NCBI GenBank assembly: GCA_963576565.1
Contig: OY755042.1
Span: forward strand, 98,760,185 to 98,824,184
Source: Aspidapion aeneum
Taxonomy: Eukaryota > Arthropoda > Insecta > Coleoptera > Brentidae
Reading direction: 5' to 3'
DNA: 64,000 nt
The position numbers were made by a program, and so were the translations under genes. Below, one piece after another: positions 43,909-53,990 of the stretch. The first letter of the stretch is position 1. The number at the start of each line of letters is the position of its first letter. Under the pieces are notes generated by a model. That model was not told the origin of the DNA. It was given only the letters and a program-made list of their open reading frames with translations, and made no database searches.

Positions 43909-44778
43909 ATGAGCAATAATGTAAACGACAAAAACGAAATCGACAATCACAAAAAAACCAACATTAGAAGCAAAAATAATATTGACAACAATCAAGAAGA
44001 TAATGTTATCGACAGAGCGCACAATAAAACGGAGAAACAAACAGTTCTTTTGTTGACAGATGAATATGGAAAATATCTTCTTCCGTATTTGGACAGACTT
44101 TTATCTTTTGACTATCGGGTTCAAGCGATTTGTAAGCCTAATGCGACATTCAAAGACGTGATAAATGGATCAAAGGATTGGATCTCTAGGATGACCAATA
44201 AAGACTATGTAGTGGTTTTAGCGGGTCTTAACAATGACGATATTTATCTAAACGATTTAAGTCTTTTATCTAATATGTGTTTTTATACCAATCTCGTCAT
44301 TTGTACAACACCTGCTAAATACGAAGGGTATCTTCCTTATAGACAAATGGAGTTTGTCAATAATAAAATTGTGAAATTCGTTACAAATCTTAGACAATTT
44401 GCGACTAATATAAATTTTTTGGACTTGTTTAATAGGTTTAGATACACTGACTACTGTAAACATGGTATATTTCTTAACAGGAGAGGCCTTACAAAAATGG
44501 CGTCCTTTATTGTAAGTTTTTTATCCGATTTTAAAAAGAATACTTATTCTTGTTTGAGAATGGTCGAAACAGATTGTGGTTTGACTTTGTCTGGGCTTAA
44601 TACACATAAGGATAATAACACCTCAATAATTCAAATTATTGAATGTGATTCCCCCACCAGCTCTAGCCAACAGTCAGATAACAATCAAGATTTTGACTCG
44701 ATCGGTCAAAATAGCAGAGGTAGAGCATCTAATGTTTCAAATTTTTTAACCCTTCCCCTCACAAACGGGGGGATTTAA
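43909..44778 (+). CDS. ORF1 protein with a degenerate SGNH/esterase-like domain
   Basis: 289 codons from the first ATG inside the element. Residues 1-45 are Asn/Lys rich and probably disordered. Residues ~45-210 follow the SGNH-hydrolase layout found in ORF1 of several CR1-group elements: a block I strand LLLTDEYGKYL (GDS replaced by DEY), a block III segment VVVLAGLNND (GxND type) and a final GIFLNRRGLTKMASFI in place of the DxxH block. The Ser and His expected in the active site are absent, so hydrolysis is unlikely and a structural or RNP role is more plausible. The C-terminal ~70 residues are Ser/Asn rich. The frame ends 18 nt before the first GTG of ORF2 and overlaps the ORF2 open frame in the -1 register. 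Upstream in-frame codons are open to the insertion boundary, so the true N-terminus may be missing. Confidence 0.75.
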   Translation: MSNNVNDKNEIDNHKKTNIRSKNNIDNNQEDNVIDRAHNKTEKQTVLLLTDEYGKYLLPYLDRLLSFDYRVQAICKPNATFKDVINGSKDWISRMTNKDYVVVLAGLNNDDIYLNDLSLLSNMCFYTNLVICTTPAKYEGYLPYRQMEFVNNKIVKFVTNLRQFATNINFLDLFNRFRYTDYCKHGIFLNRRGLTKMASFIVSFLSDFKKNTYSCLRMVETDCGLTLSGLNTHKDNNTSIIQIIECDSPTSSSQQSDNNQDFDSIGQNSRGRASNVSNFLTLPLTNGGI

Positions 44779-47549
44779 CAAATAAACTTTCGGTTGTGTT
44801 ACAAAATATCAGATCTCTCAGGAATAAAACAGACGATCTGTTTACATTTTTAGAAAACAACAACTTTCCAGATATTGTACTACTAACCGAACATTGGTTG
44901 CATCCGCAAGAGTGTTTTAACGTGTCAAACTATCATACAATTTCCATCTCGTGTAGAGAGAACTCCCTTCACGGAGGCACTCTTATTTTATCAAAACCAT
45001 CCTTAAGCTTTGTTAACATCGAAAAATACAATTATCTTTTAAATGAAGGAAGTTTTGAGTTTTCAGCGTGCTTCTGTAAGCAATTCAACTTGTATATTTT
45101 TTGTTTGTACCGATCACCTTCTTCCAGTGTCAAAGAATTTTTAAACAAACTCGACACGATGCTTTCCGAAACCTCTCCAAATTCGAAAGTGATCCTTGCG
45201 GGTGACTTTAACATAGATTTTAGTAATTCAAATCAAATGGACACCATAATGCTAAAGAATATGTTAACTGCTTATGGTTTGGAAATGCTTGTTGAAGCTT
45301 CAACAAGAATTACAGATTTAACTGCGACGACCATTGATTTTGTGTGCTCTAACCTGGGTAATGTTTCTTGTTCAGTCGTTCATTCTGGTTTGTCTGATCA
45401 TGAAGCTGTTTTGTCTACTTTTTTACTAGAAACTGTTTCAGAAAAGCCTAAACGGATACATAAAAGAATTTTTAATACAAATGCTTTTACTCAATTTAAA
45501 AATCAGTGTCAAAGAGTCAATTGGCAGGGTATTGAACAGTCACCAGAACCCATCTTATCCTTCTACAAAGTTCTTTTGGATAACTTTAGACGAGCGTTTC
45601 CACTAAGGTGGGTGAAGCCAAAACAAAAAGTATTGAAACAATGGTTGTCCTTGGGCCTAAAAATATCTTCAGTTAATCTACGAAGTTTAAATTACATTAG
45701 AAGGTTTTTAAAGGACGAATGGTTTATACTGTATTGTAATAAATATCGAAATATTCATAAAAACTTAATTAATTTAGCCAAACAAAAACATTACAGTGAT
45801 AGACTTCAGAATTCTAAAAATGTACAGAAAGAGAGCTGGAGCATTATAAATGAATTTAGAGGGAACAGTGTACCAAAGAGACTTAATCAGATTGGGGTAG
45901 ACTGCAACCTTCTAAATGAATTCTACTGCAGCATTGCCAGTAAGTTGACAGAACACCTTTCAACAAACGAAACTAATCCAATGGAATACTTGTCTGACAT
46001 TTCCGTCTCAAGCTCGTTTCAATTTAATAATGTTGAGCCATCAGAATTACTTGAAGCTTTAAAAGACATTAAAAATAAAAAATCTTCTGGAGAAGATGAA
46101 GTTTCGGTCGAAGTTCTAATGAAGCTACCAAATAATGCTCTTTTAGCACTCTGTTCCGCTATAAACGACTCTTTTCAGAGAGGCTCATTTCCAGACTGCT
46201 TAAAAAGTTCAATTGTTGTACCGCTTCATAAGGGCGGCTGTATAGATTCCCCCTCAAATTACAGGCCTATTTCACTTCTCTCAACTTTATCAAAAGTCAT
46301 AGAAAAAATAGTTAAAAAGCGCATGTGGACCTACCTCAAAAAGTTTAAGCTTATTACACCAAAGCAGTTTGGATTTCAATCATCCAAAGGAACTAATGAC
46401 GCTATGTTTAACTTTCTTGACCGAGTCTATACTGAGATCAATAAGGGCGGGGCGGTTGCGGCAGTGTTCTGTGATCTGTCCAAGGCGTTTGATTGTGTGG
46501 ATCACGGAATACTGTTGCGAAAGCTTGAGCGCTATGGTTTCAGGGGCTCAGTGTTGTCATGGTTTAGGTCTTACTTGACGCATCGTACACAGTATGTGTC
46601 GGCATCAGGGTCGTCGTCTTCTTCGTTGGGTGTAAACTGTGGCGTTCCCCAAGGCTCAGTATTGGGTCCATTGTTGTTCTTGATATATATTAATGATCTT
46701 GTTCAGCTGGATATTTTGGGTGAATTTACACTTTTTGCAGATGATACATCTGTTTTATGGCACCACAAGGACATTAGCGTTCTAGAGCTGAGCATATTTC
46801 AAGATCTGCAAAAAATAAAGAAGTGGTGCGATGCAAACCGCCTCTGTTTTAATGTTGATAAATCCAACATCCTCAGCTTTAAGGGTAATATCTCGAACAT
46901 TAACCTCGGTGACCACCCTCTTCACAGTGAATCTGTCACCAGATTTCTAGGCCTCCATATTGATGACCAATTACGGTTTGATGAGCACATCTTCAAATTA
47001 AGTCAAAAACTTTCATCAGGATGTTTTGCTGTCAGAAGCGTCAGATTAGAGTTGGGAGCTGATATAGCCAAAAAAGTTTATTTTTCTCTATTCGAATCCC
47101 ACTTGAGGTATGGCATAGCATTTTGGGGAACAGCCTCTCAATATCTGCTAAAACTTTTATTTGTTTTACAAAAAAAAGCCATACGCTTTATAGCGGACAT
47201 ATCTCCAAGAGAATCTTGCAGGCGACATTTTACAAACTTAAAAATTCTCACTCTTACATCAGTTTTTGTACTTGAGACTGCAAGTTTGGTATATAAAAAT
47301 TATGTTAGCAATGATGGGGGCGGAAATGCACAAGTTACTCGACAACAAAACCATGTAGCATTACCAATTCCTAAAAGGTCTCTTACAAAAAGATCAATAA
47401 TTTATGAGGGAAGGAAAATATTTAATTTTCTTCCTGAAAATATTAGATGTGCTGCTTCTGTTAGGATTTTTAGGAAAAAATTGAAAAAATTCTTATTACA
47501 AACTCCATTATATACTCTTGACGAATTTTATAGCCAAAGCATGTCTTGA
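44733..47549 (+). CDS. ORF2 protein: APE-type endonuclease and reverse transcriptase
   Basis: Open frame of 939 codons; the endonuclease begins about codon 22, at 44796. It nicks target DNA and copies element RNA at the nick (target-primed reverse transcription). Endonuclease residues, numbered from 44796: N4 (QNIRS), E32 (LLTEHW), D137 in AGDFN, and SDHE near 200. RT: NYRPISLLSTLSK, motif A CDLSKAFDCVDH near 560, GVPQGSVLGPLLFLIYINDL, motif C LFADDTS (D649/D650), and a C-terminal thumb with LRYGIAFWG. All catalytic acids are present. There is no ATG until 45159, after E32, so internal ATG initiation would destroy the endonuclease; a frameshift from ORF1 is the likely route, GTG at 44796 or reinitiation the alternatives. 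Confidence 0.85.
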   Translation, partial: CFKFFNPSPHKRGDLTNKLSVVLQNIRSLRNKTDDLFTFLENNNFPDIVLLTEHWLHPQECFNVSNYHTISISCRENSLHGGTLILSKPSLSFVNIEKYNYLLNEGSFEFSACFCKQFNLYIFCLYRSPSSSVKEFLNKLDTMLSETSPNSKVILAGDFNIDFSNSNQMDTIMLKNMLTAYGLEMLVEASTRITDLTATTIDFVCSNLGNVSCSVVHSGLSDHEAVLSTFLLETVSEKPKRIHKRIFNTNAFTQFKNQCQRVNWQGIEQSPEPILSFYKVLLDNFRRAFPLRWVKPKQKVLKQWLSLGLKISSVNLRSLNYIRRFLKDEWFILYCNKYRNIHKNLINLAKQKHYSDRLQNSKNVQKESWSIINEFRGNSVPKRLNQIGVDCNLLNEFYCSIASKLTEHLSTNETNPMEYLSDISVSSSFQFNNVEPSELLEALKDIKNKKSSGEDEVSVEVLMKLPNNALLALCSAINDSFQRGSFPDCLKSSIVVPLHKGGCIDSPSNYRPISLLSTLSKVIEKIVKKRMWTYLKKFKLITPKQFGFQSSKGTNDAMFNFLDRVYTEINKGGAVAAVFCDLSKAFDCVDHGILLRKLERYGFRGSVLSWFRSYLTHRTQYVSASGSSSSSLGVNCGVPQGSVLGPLLFLIYINDLVQLDILGEFTLFADDTSVLWHHKDISVLELSIFQDLQKIKKWCDANRLCFNVDKSNILSFKGNISNINLGDHPLHSESVTRFLGLHIDDQLRFDEHIFKLSQKLSSGCFAVRSVRLELGADIAKKVYFSLFESHLRYGIAFWGTASQYLLKLLFVLQKKAIRFIADISPRESCRRHFTNLKILTLTSVFVLETASLVYKNYVSNDGGGNAQVTRQQNHVALPIPKRSLTKRSIIYEGRKIFNFLPENIRCAASVRIFRKKLKKFLLQTPLYTLDEFYSQSMS
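44742..44748 (+). promoter_or_regulatory. Candidate -1 ribosomal frameshift site (T TTT TTA)
   Basis: In the ORF1 frame the sequence is aaT TTT TTA, the canonical X XXY YYZ slippery heptamer. After a -1 slip, reading continues without a stop into ORF2. The -1 frame has a TAA at 44730-44732, 9 nt upstream, and no ATG from there through the endonuclease start. Downstream, TTCCCC (44753-44758) can pair with GGGGGG (44767-44772): four G-C plus two G-U pairs with an 8-nt loop, 4-6 nt after the heptamer. All of this is seen in the sequence; use of the site is inference. Confidence 0.65.
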
Positions 47550-48197
47550 CAAAATTTTAATAATTGGGTCAGCTTGTTTTCTGTTTTTTTTTTTTAAATA
47601 TATTGATTGATATCTAAACTGACAGATGATATTGTTTTATAGTATAAAAAAAATATTGTTACATAGGTATGATGTTGTGTCCTTTAACTTTTTTGGACTT
47701 TTTATTTTTTTTATTTTGTTATGTTTTTTTTTGTATTCTTTTTATTGATGGACTTATAATAATAACAATAGGAATCATGTAACTTAGTCTTAGTCCGAAG
47801 TAGTTCATATAGCCTTAATACTCCTTGTTTTTTATTTATCTATTTTTTGATATTCTTGTACTGAGTATTTTCTTTGGGTGCCAAGCACCTTTATTTGTAT
47901 TTGTTCAGTTTTACTTAAGAAAAAAAAATGTAAACAATGTTTTCTTGGTGTTATTTTACAGATTTCATGTTAGTATTAGATTTTTTTAAAAATGGTTTCT
48001 TTTAGGTATAAAGTCAATTTTCTTCAACTTTTTTAGGCTTTAAAAAAAATTTTTAACTCTTTTTGATAAAATAATGATAAAAATATGATCAATCATGTTA
48101 AGTAGTTTTAGTCCAAAATAGTCTATAGCCTACTTTGTCTACAGAACTTGTATTCTTGACAATAAAGTATTTTTCTATTCTATTCTATTCTATTCTA
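47550..48197 (+). other. 3' UTR and TTCTA tail of the CR1/L2-like element
   Basis: T-rich 3' UTR. GGTGC CAA GCACC (47877-47889) forms a compact stem-loop, similar in kind to 3' hairpins that RTs of the L2 group recognise. A phrase TTAGTCC(G/A)AA(G/A)TAGT...TATAGCC occurs twice (47790-47815 and 48110-48130). The element ends with AATAAAG and about four TTCTA/TATTC units (48174-48197). Confidence 0.65.
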
Positions 48198-48498
48198 AGG
48201 AGGACGCGACGTGCGAGATATGTTGGGCCGAGGACGAGACCTCGGCGCATTTCCTCTCATCATGTGAAGCATACAAGGAGGCAAGAAGAGAGGTATTCGA
48301 AGAGGAAGCCTTTGAGACGGAGAACCTTCTGAATCTGAGGTGGCCCGATATTCTGGCCTTTGAACAGAAGACAGACAGATTCCTTAGCGAAGGAAGGACG
48401 CAGTACGGGGATGCCCGGGGGATGGCGAAAAGGGCGCTTCATGCATCTAGTCGCCAGGCCTAGAGCCTACCCCACACTACCACTACTACTACTGCATT
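48198..48498 (+). pseudogene. RNase H-family retrotransposon tail, right half
   Basis: Continues the copy cut at 43881 and matches 21360-21650: GATATGTTGGGCCGAGGACG, CGGCGCATTTCCTCTC, GAAGCATACAAGGAGGC and AAAAGGGCGCTTCATG. It includes the CCHC finger region and ends in CCCCACACTACCACTACTAC, the family's 3' tail. Small indels break the frame. Confidence 0.8.
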
Positions 48499-49860
48499 TT
48501 TTTTTTCCTACGATCACATATGAAAATGATGGATTTCGCACGATTTGCATCCTCAGAAAACGTTAAATTTCACATGTGTGGAAAAGTAGTTTTCCGTACA
48601 TGTATGGAAAAGTGTTCGATGATGTTAACTGTCACCATAGTTTTCCGCACATGTGTTGCAAAGTACTTTTTTACACATGTGCGGAAAAAGTTTCATTTGA
48701 TTTGTACAAAATTAAAGAAAAAAAAGTGCCCAGACCGGCAGGCCCTAGCAAACATTAGTGAAACTTGTCAAAACACGACGCACTGCTTCGATTTCAGTGA
48801 CGCAAACAGCGCAAATCCAAAAAAAAGCGATGGATGCCAATAGAAATAGGATCCCGAATGTCAAACGCATGCTGTACTCAGTGCATAAGTCAATTTTGAG
48901 GTTATGAAATACCCCTTGGGTACAGCCTAAGGTTCACACTAGTACTTACCTTAGTCTTGCAGGCGCCAGAGCTAAAGGCAGGAGTTATTTTATTTCAAAA
49001 ATCGTAAAATGAAAAAACTCGTGCGAAATACGACCCACAAGTGTTAATTAAACCAACATTGCAATCGGTTTTTTATTACGCAAAACTGCTAAATTAAAAA
49101 ATAACCGCTCATACTAACTAAAATGCATGCAGGAGACTTTAGAGTGCCTTCTTAAATCATTTTGTACGTGAAATGCTATCTGAAAAGGTTACATTTAAAA
49201 ATTAAACGAGAAAATAATAAACCACATTGGAAATAATTACAATTAGCAAGTAATGTTAACAGACGGGCAGATTGAAGAATTTTTAAATTAAAATAAAAAC
49301 ACAATGTTTTTGGGATATTTTTATTTTATTTTTAAATTATTATGAAATATTAAGATCCCTTAACTCAAATTTTACATATTTGATGCCCTTTCAGAATTAA
49401 GTTTTGTCAAGACTAATAAAATAGGCATTGGTTGCCTCTATAACTTTTTGGTTATTACAAGATTTCTTACCAGCCAAATATTTTTCCAACTTTGGAGATA
49501 CATGGTCGTGAGATGTTCCTAAACTTGCTTTTTACTCGTTTTATATTTTCATATTATTATTAAAATATGAACCGGAATTTTGTTTTTCTACTTCCGTGCG
49601 CGAAGTACCTACAACTGGCTCTCACTCGCATGTTTTAATGTTTTCTAGAATAAATAATACTAAAAAAAAAGGTTTTTCATCTCATTTAATATGTTTATTT
49701 AATATTTTGGGACATTTTAGTTATTATCAAAAATTGCATTTTTAAAAATAATTAATAAGTAAACGTAAAATATATCAACACTAGAATTTTGCTTGATACC
49801 TTACATGTCACTTGACTTTTATGCCAATTTAAACGGTTAGGTGGTGTTGCTATATCAACG
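48499..49860. other. No gene; short CACATGTG/GGAAAA motif cluster at 48560-48690
   Basis: Between 48560 and 48690, ACATGT(G/A) flanked by TTTTCC on one side and GGAAAA on the other recurs four times in both orientations (for example TTTTCCGCACATGTG, ACACATGTGCGGAAAA). It resembles the motif arrays in the foldback elements but no long inverted arms are visible. The rest of the stretch is AT-rich with nothing recognised. Confidence 0.4.
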
Positions 49861-50955
49861 GCAAAGCCCAAACATTCAGTAGAGTGTCCCAATGATGGTC
49901 CCAATTCAAAAAAGCCAAAAATGGAAGTAAAGGAAGAACTACCAAAGGACGTGTTAGAAGCTGCTCAGATGTCCAATTTGGATCTGCTCCCGGAGAAATC
50001 AAGAGAGAAATACGAAATGACTTACGACATATTTGAAAAATGGTGCCAAGAAAAGGGAGTAAAAACTGTGAAAGATGAGGTACTTTAAGCCTATTTTGTA
50101 AAACTAAACAAAGAATTTAGCTCAAATAGTTTGTGGGCTAAATATTCCATGTTTAAAACCGTTTTAAAAGTAAAGAAAATCATGGAGATTAGTTTACACA
50201 AACTACAATATTTTATCGAAAAACAAAAAGCAAGAATGTTTTCTAAAGAAAATATATCGACTTTCATCAATGAGGCGCTTGATGATATTTATCTATTAAT
50301 GAAAGTTGCCACTCTTCCTGGGCTTGCTGTTGCTTGCAAAAGAGATGAACTTTCGAAAATATCCACAGCTGACATAGAAGATAAAGGCAATTTAATTGTG
50401 GTAAGAATCCGAGACTCAAAAAATTATACAAGAAATTAACAATGAAAACTAGTTGCTGTTTTATAGAAAGTATGCAGCGTTAAGGCCCCCCAACGCCACT
50501 TCAACGATTTTTTGTAAATTACAAGAAAGGAAAATGTGTATCGGGGTAAACAGTTTCGGGAGGATGCCATCAGGAATTGCGGCATTTTAAAGACTACCCA
50601 AACCAGAATTCTACACCGGTCATAGTTTTTACCGCGCCTCAGTAACTTTGCTGGCCAACTCGGACTGTCTGATATAAAGCGTTTAGGAGGCTGGAAGTCA
50701 ACAGCGGTAGCTGAGGCATATGTTGACGACTCAACTACATATAGAAAAGGGCTATGTTCTGCTAGCTCAAGAAAACCAGTTCGAATACCAAGTTTGTCAA
50801 GTAATGTTAAAAAACCCGTGATTCAACCAATTACAGCCCCAGTTCCTTCGTACTCATTCGAAAACAAAGATGGTCCTTCCAATTTTCATATAGATCGGTT
50901 CATGCAGCATGGCTCTGCCACAAATTGTACTTTTAACTTTTATTGTAACAAGTAA
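49861..50955 (+). pseudogene. Crypton-type tyrosine recombinase, decayed
   Basis: Plus-strand reading shows a tyrosine recombinase typical of animal Cryptons. N-terminal core-binding part: LPEKSREKYEMTYDIFEKWC, a stop, then LNKEFSSNSLWAKYSMFKTV and KLQYFIEKQKARMFSKENIS. Catalytic part: VACKRDELSKI (first Arg), IRDSKNYTRN, then after stops YTGHSFYRASVTLLANS (the H..R block, with one of the usual two Arg replaced by Tyr), a frameshift, KRLGGWKSTAVAEAYVDDS (with GGW and the nucleophile Tyr) and a C-terminal tail to NFYCNK. At least two stops and two frameshifts, so it is inactive. Crypton ends are not identifiable. Confidence 0.8.
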
Positions 50956-51175
50956 TAATAATAAGTAGTATTAGGCATTTTTTCTTCTGTTTGAAAATAA
51001 ACAGTTTATTTTACAAAAATTTTGTAGTTTTTTCCTAACAGTGCGCGAAGCTTCATTACACTTAAAGTGTATCCGAATTCCGCTCCGCGTTGTTCGTCTA
51101 ACTTCTTTTACGTGTGGGAATGTATCCCTTCTCGCTCTTCATAGGAAAGTAACTATTTCAACTTTTTTGTTACAG
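50956..51175. other. Spacer between recombinase and mariner remnants
   Basis: Nothing recognised apart from AT-rich sequence; may include the mariner 3' untranslated end. Confidence 0.3.
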
Positions 51176-51610
51176 TAAATAAAAGTTTGAGTACATCTTA
51201 TTTATCAACATAATCTCCTTTATTATTTAAGCTTTTTTTCAACTGGATCGAAAGTTTTTTAATTCCTTCATTAAAAAATAAAGTAATCAATTGCGCACGA
51301 AAGTTTCTACATTTTCGTGGTATTTGCTCTTTGAGTGACCCAAATGCGTAGTCACAGGATCACAAATTAGGACTTTGAAGTGAGTGTTCATTAGTTTCCC
51401 AATGCAAATAGTGCAATTTTTTTAAAGTTAATGCAGCTGTCTTTGGCAGAGCAGTATTATGAAGCAGAATCTCGCTTCGAATATGTATATCTGAACTGTT
51501 TTCCCAATAAGCAAGTTTTATTGCATGTAGTAGCATGCAGCTATAATTTTTCGGCATTCGCAAAGACCAATCAACCAGCAGTAAGTCTCTGAAATTTCAA
51601 TTTCATTTCG
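51176..51610 (-). pseudogene. Mariner-family transposase C-terminal remnant
   Basis: Minus-strand reading gives SEILLHNTALPKTAALTLKK, LHYLHWETNEHSLQSPNL, a stop, CDYAFGSLKEQI, then in another frame FFNEGIKKLSIQLKKS and GDYVDK. This follows the mariner pattern ..LLHDNARPH... ..HPPYSPDL.PCDY..FG.LK... ..FF.EGI.KL... ..GDYVEK. The second catalytic Asp (HDN) has become Asn-Thr (HNT); the third (CDY) remains. N-terminal half not found. Confidence 0.75.
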
Positions 51611-53256
51611 CATGATTTTAAGTCTTTATGGTTCAAAAGTATGATAAGAACGCGTTGAGCAACAGACGTGTTCACCCCTTGCTCAGACGTATATGGACGC
51701 CAATCCCTTCACTTATGACGCGGTAAATAGAAAATTTTGGTTCATATTCGATTCAACCAAGTAAATTGATAAGAGAATAATCTTGAATACCTTAAGTTTG
51801 GTTGGATGAGGCATCATACAAGGGGGTATAACTAATATTATAATCATTAGTCATAAAGCGTGTACCCGACTGATTTAAATTGAGATCCATCAATAATTTT
51901 CGGTAACTCTAGAGATGATATAGGCAGCAAAACATTGAACAATTTCGATGCCATTTGACGGTAATTTGTTTTACAATTCCAACTATTTTGTTGCTGAATA
52001 GATTGGTATTTATTATTGTTGGTTTGGTAACGTACGTACTAAATTCCGTAGAATAGGGGACATTTAATTTGTTCTGGTTTTATAACAAAACATGAAAATT
52101 TATAAAAAGGTGATCGGAAGTTCCGACTATTTTTTAAATTTTCAACATGAATTAACATATTTTTATTTAAATGATGCATATTTTTCGTTTTCTTAATGTT
52201 TTAGCTGTACATGCCTCACTCGTTCTTAATACCTTATTTTCAAATCTCTCTTCTGTATTATCTTACTCAAGGCCAACACAAAAATAGAGGCCGCGACCCT
52301 AAAAAAATCAGCTGTTCTCCAGAGGCTGACTTTTACATTGGGTCTTATGGGAGGTCAGACGTTTTTTTATGATATTTTCAAAATGCCACTACAGATTTCC
52401 GCAAAATTTCAGTGAAATATTCTCACACATCATCCTCATATTCCACCAAACTTTTGTAAGGATGCCAGATGATTAAAAGGTTAAAATCTTCAAGATTTAG
52501 CATTCCTTATTTTAAATTCAAATTACCCGCCATGTGCCACATGCCTTCTGTTATATTTGACATGTATTTGACTTTGTCATCTGTGTTTGTCACATGCGCT
52601 TCTGCTTTAAGCTTAATTTTTGTGTAAGCTAATGAACCGGCTCTGAAAAATTAAGGATTACTATAGATTAAAAAAAAATATATTCTTAGAGAATATAGTA
52701 AAAACAATCTCAAAATTGGCTTTATTTAAAAAAAAAAAAATCAAATATTCATGAACCGTCATTCCAACTTCAATATTTTAAAGACAATCAGCTGTGTCGT
52801 AAAGTGACCATCAAAAAAAAATCAGCTCCGGATGTGACGTCAACAAAGTGGAGGATCGTGGCCCGTCCGTTTTGATAGCCTTGTCTTACTCTCTTCAGTA
52901 CAAATAAAAATTTAAACACAATATGTACAGCTAATTTCAAAAAAATCTGATACGGTTTTGATATGACGTTTTTTTTTATAATTAGGTATACATACTGGTT
53001 TAGAATTTGTTAATAAAGCAGTGACTTGTTATGAATGTTTAAAATGTACTTAGTTTATCTCAAGTTATTTTGAAGATCTGCCTTTTTTCTTGTGCCGTTT
53101 CACCTTCCTTCCTCGGTATATTTTTCTCGTAAAACCTATCTTATTGAATTTCTTATGATGATGTGTCCGAGATATTTCTTTATTTCGAGAAAACAACGCT
53201 ACAGGTGAAGAAGAAAATAAGTTTTAGGCGCAAAATGATGGAATTTCAATAAGGAG
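51611..53256. other. Long AT-rich stretch without a recognised gene
   Basis: 1.6 kb. No frame longer than about 60 codons with a family signature on either strand. Confidence 0.3.
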
Positions 53257-53990
53257 AAAACTATAGTTGCAATACTTGGATGACACATTTATTATATGGC
53301 CGGAAAGTGATGAAGAATTGCAGAATTTTCTAGATCATCTTAACGGTATTCGGCCAATAATCAAGTGCACAATGGAAATTGAGAGAGATTTGGCCTTATC
53401 TTTTTTGGATGTTCTTGTCAAACAAATAGACACAAACATTCAAACCACTCGACTGTTGCAACTAAACAAGGAGTTATAGAAAGTTTATATTTAAGAGCTG
53501 TAAATATTTGTAGTAATATTGAAGAATTAACCACAGAAGTCTACAACATTAAAAACGACTTACAAGAGAATAGTTATCCCGAGATATTAATAAACTTAAC
53601 GATCTCTAAAATGCAAAACAAACTAAACGTAGCAAATTCTAAGAATAATAATCCGTTAGGTGTTATTAAGGTTCCATATGTTCAAGTGGTTTTAGAAAAC
53701 ATAAGACGAATAGCCAAACCCTATAATATTATAACGGTATTCTCAAGGGAAAATTCGATATGGTAACTAAAACAAAACCAGAAAATCCCTTGAATAATAA
53801 GGAATGCATTTACCAATTCGTGTGAGAGTGTGATAAATCATATGTAGAAGAAACGAAACGTCCTCTTTAGGTTAAAGAAATAAAAATAAAAAAGGAGGTA
53901 CCCAATTAGGGGATATTATAAAATCCAGCTAGCGGTCAAATGATCACAGGATTCAAGCGTCTAAGGCTAAGGGGTCGCATTGGTGATAAC
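53257..53990 (+). pseudogene. Penelope-like element: RT end and GIY-YIG, copy 3
   Basis: The only copy in the window with RT sequence. QYLDDTFIIWPESDEELQNF carries the RT catalytic motif in the PLE form (Y.DDTF.IW), followed by FLDHLNGIRPIIKCTMEIE and LSFLDVLVKQID, all standard PLE wording. After a stop (53476) the linker reads ...LYLRAVNICSNIEELT... and the GIY-YIG start lies at 53775 (NNKECIYQ), then CDKSYVEETKRPL. The active Tyr context is altered (VGET is VEET). 5'-truncated and frameshifted. Confidence 0.85.

Larger units (their letters stand above)
43882..48197 (+). mobile_element. CR1/L2-group non-LTR retrotransposon, nearly intact
   Basis: About 4.3 kb inserted into an older RNase H-type retrotransposon tail. 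It has ORF1 (43909-44778), ORF2 (endonuclease plus reverse transcriptase, to 47549), a 640-bp 3' UTR and a 3' tail of TTCTA repeats after AATAAAG. Short tandem tails in place of poly(A) are usual for the CR1/L2 group. Both ORFs are free of stops, indicating recent insertion. The ORF1 frame is open right up to the left insertion boundary with the same Asn/Lys-rich composition, so the copy is probably truncated at its 5' end. Exact clade cannot be fixed by eye. Confidence 0.85.

Noticed and set aside
44796..44798. GTG as the true start codon of ORF2
   Set aside because: GTG initiation is rare in eukaryotic nuclear genes and the frame is open upstream to the slippery site; kept only as an alternative.
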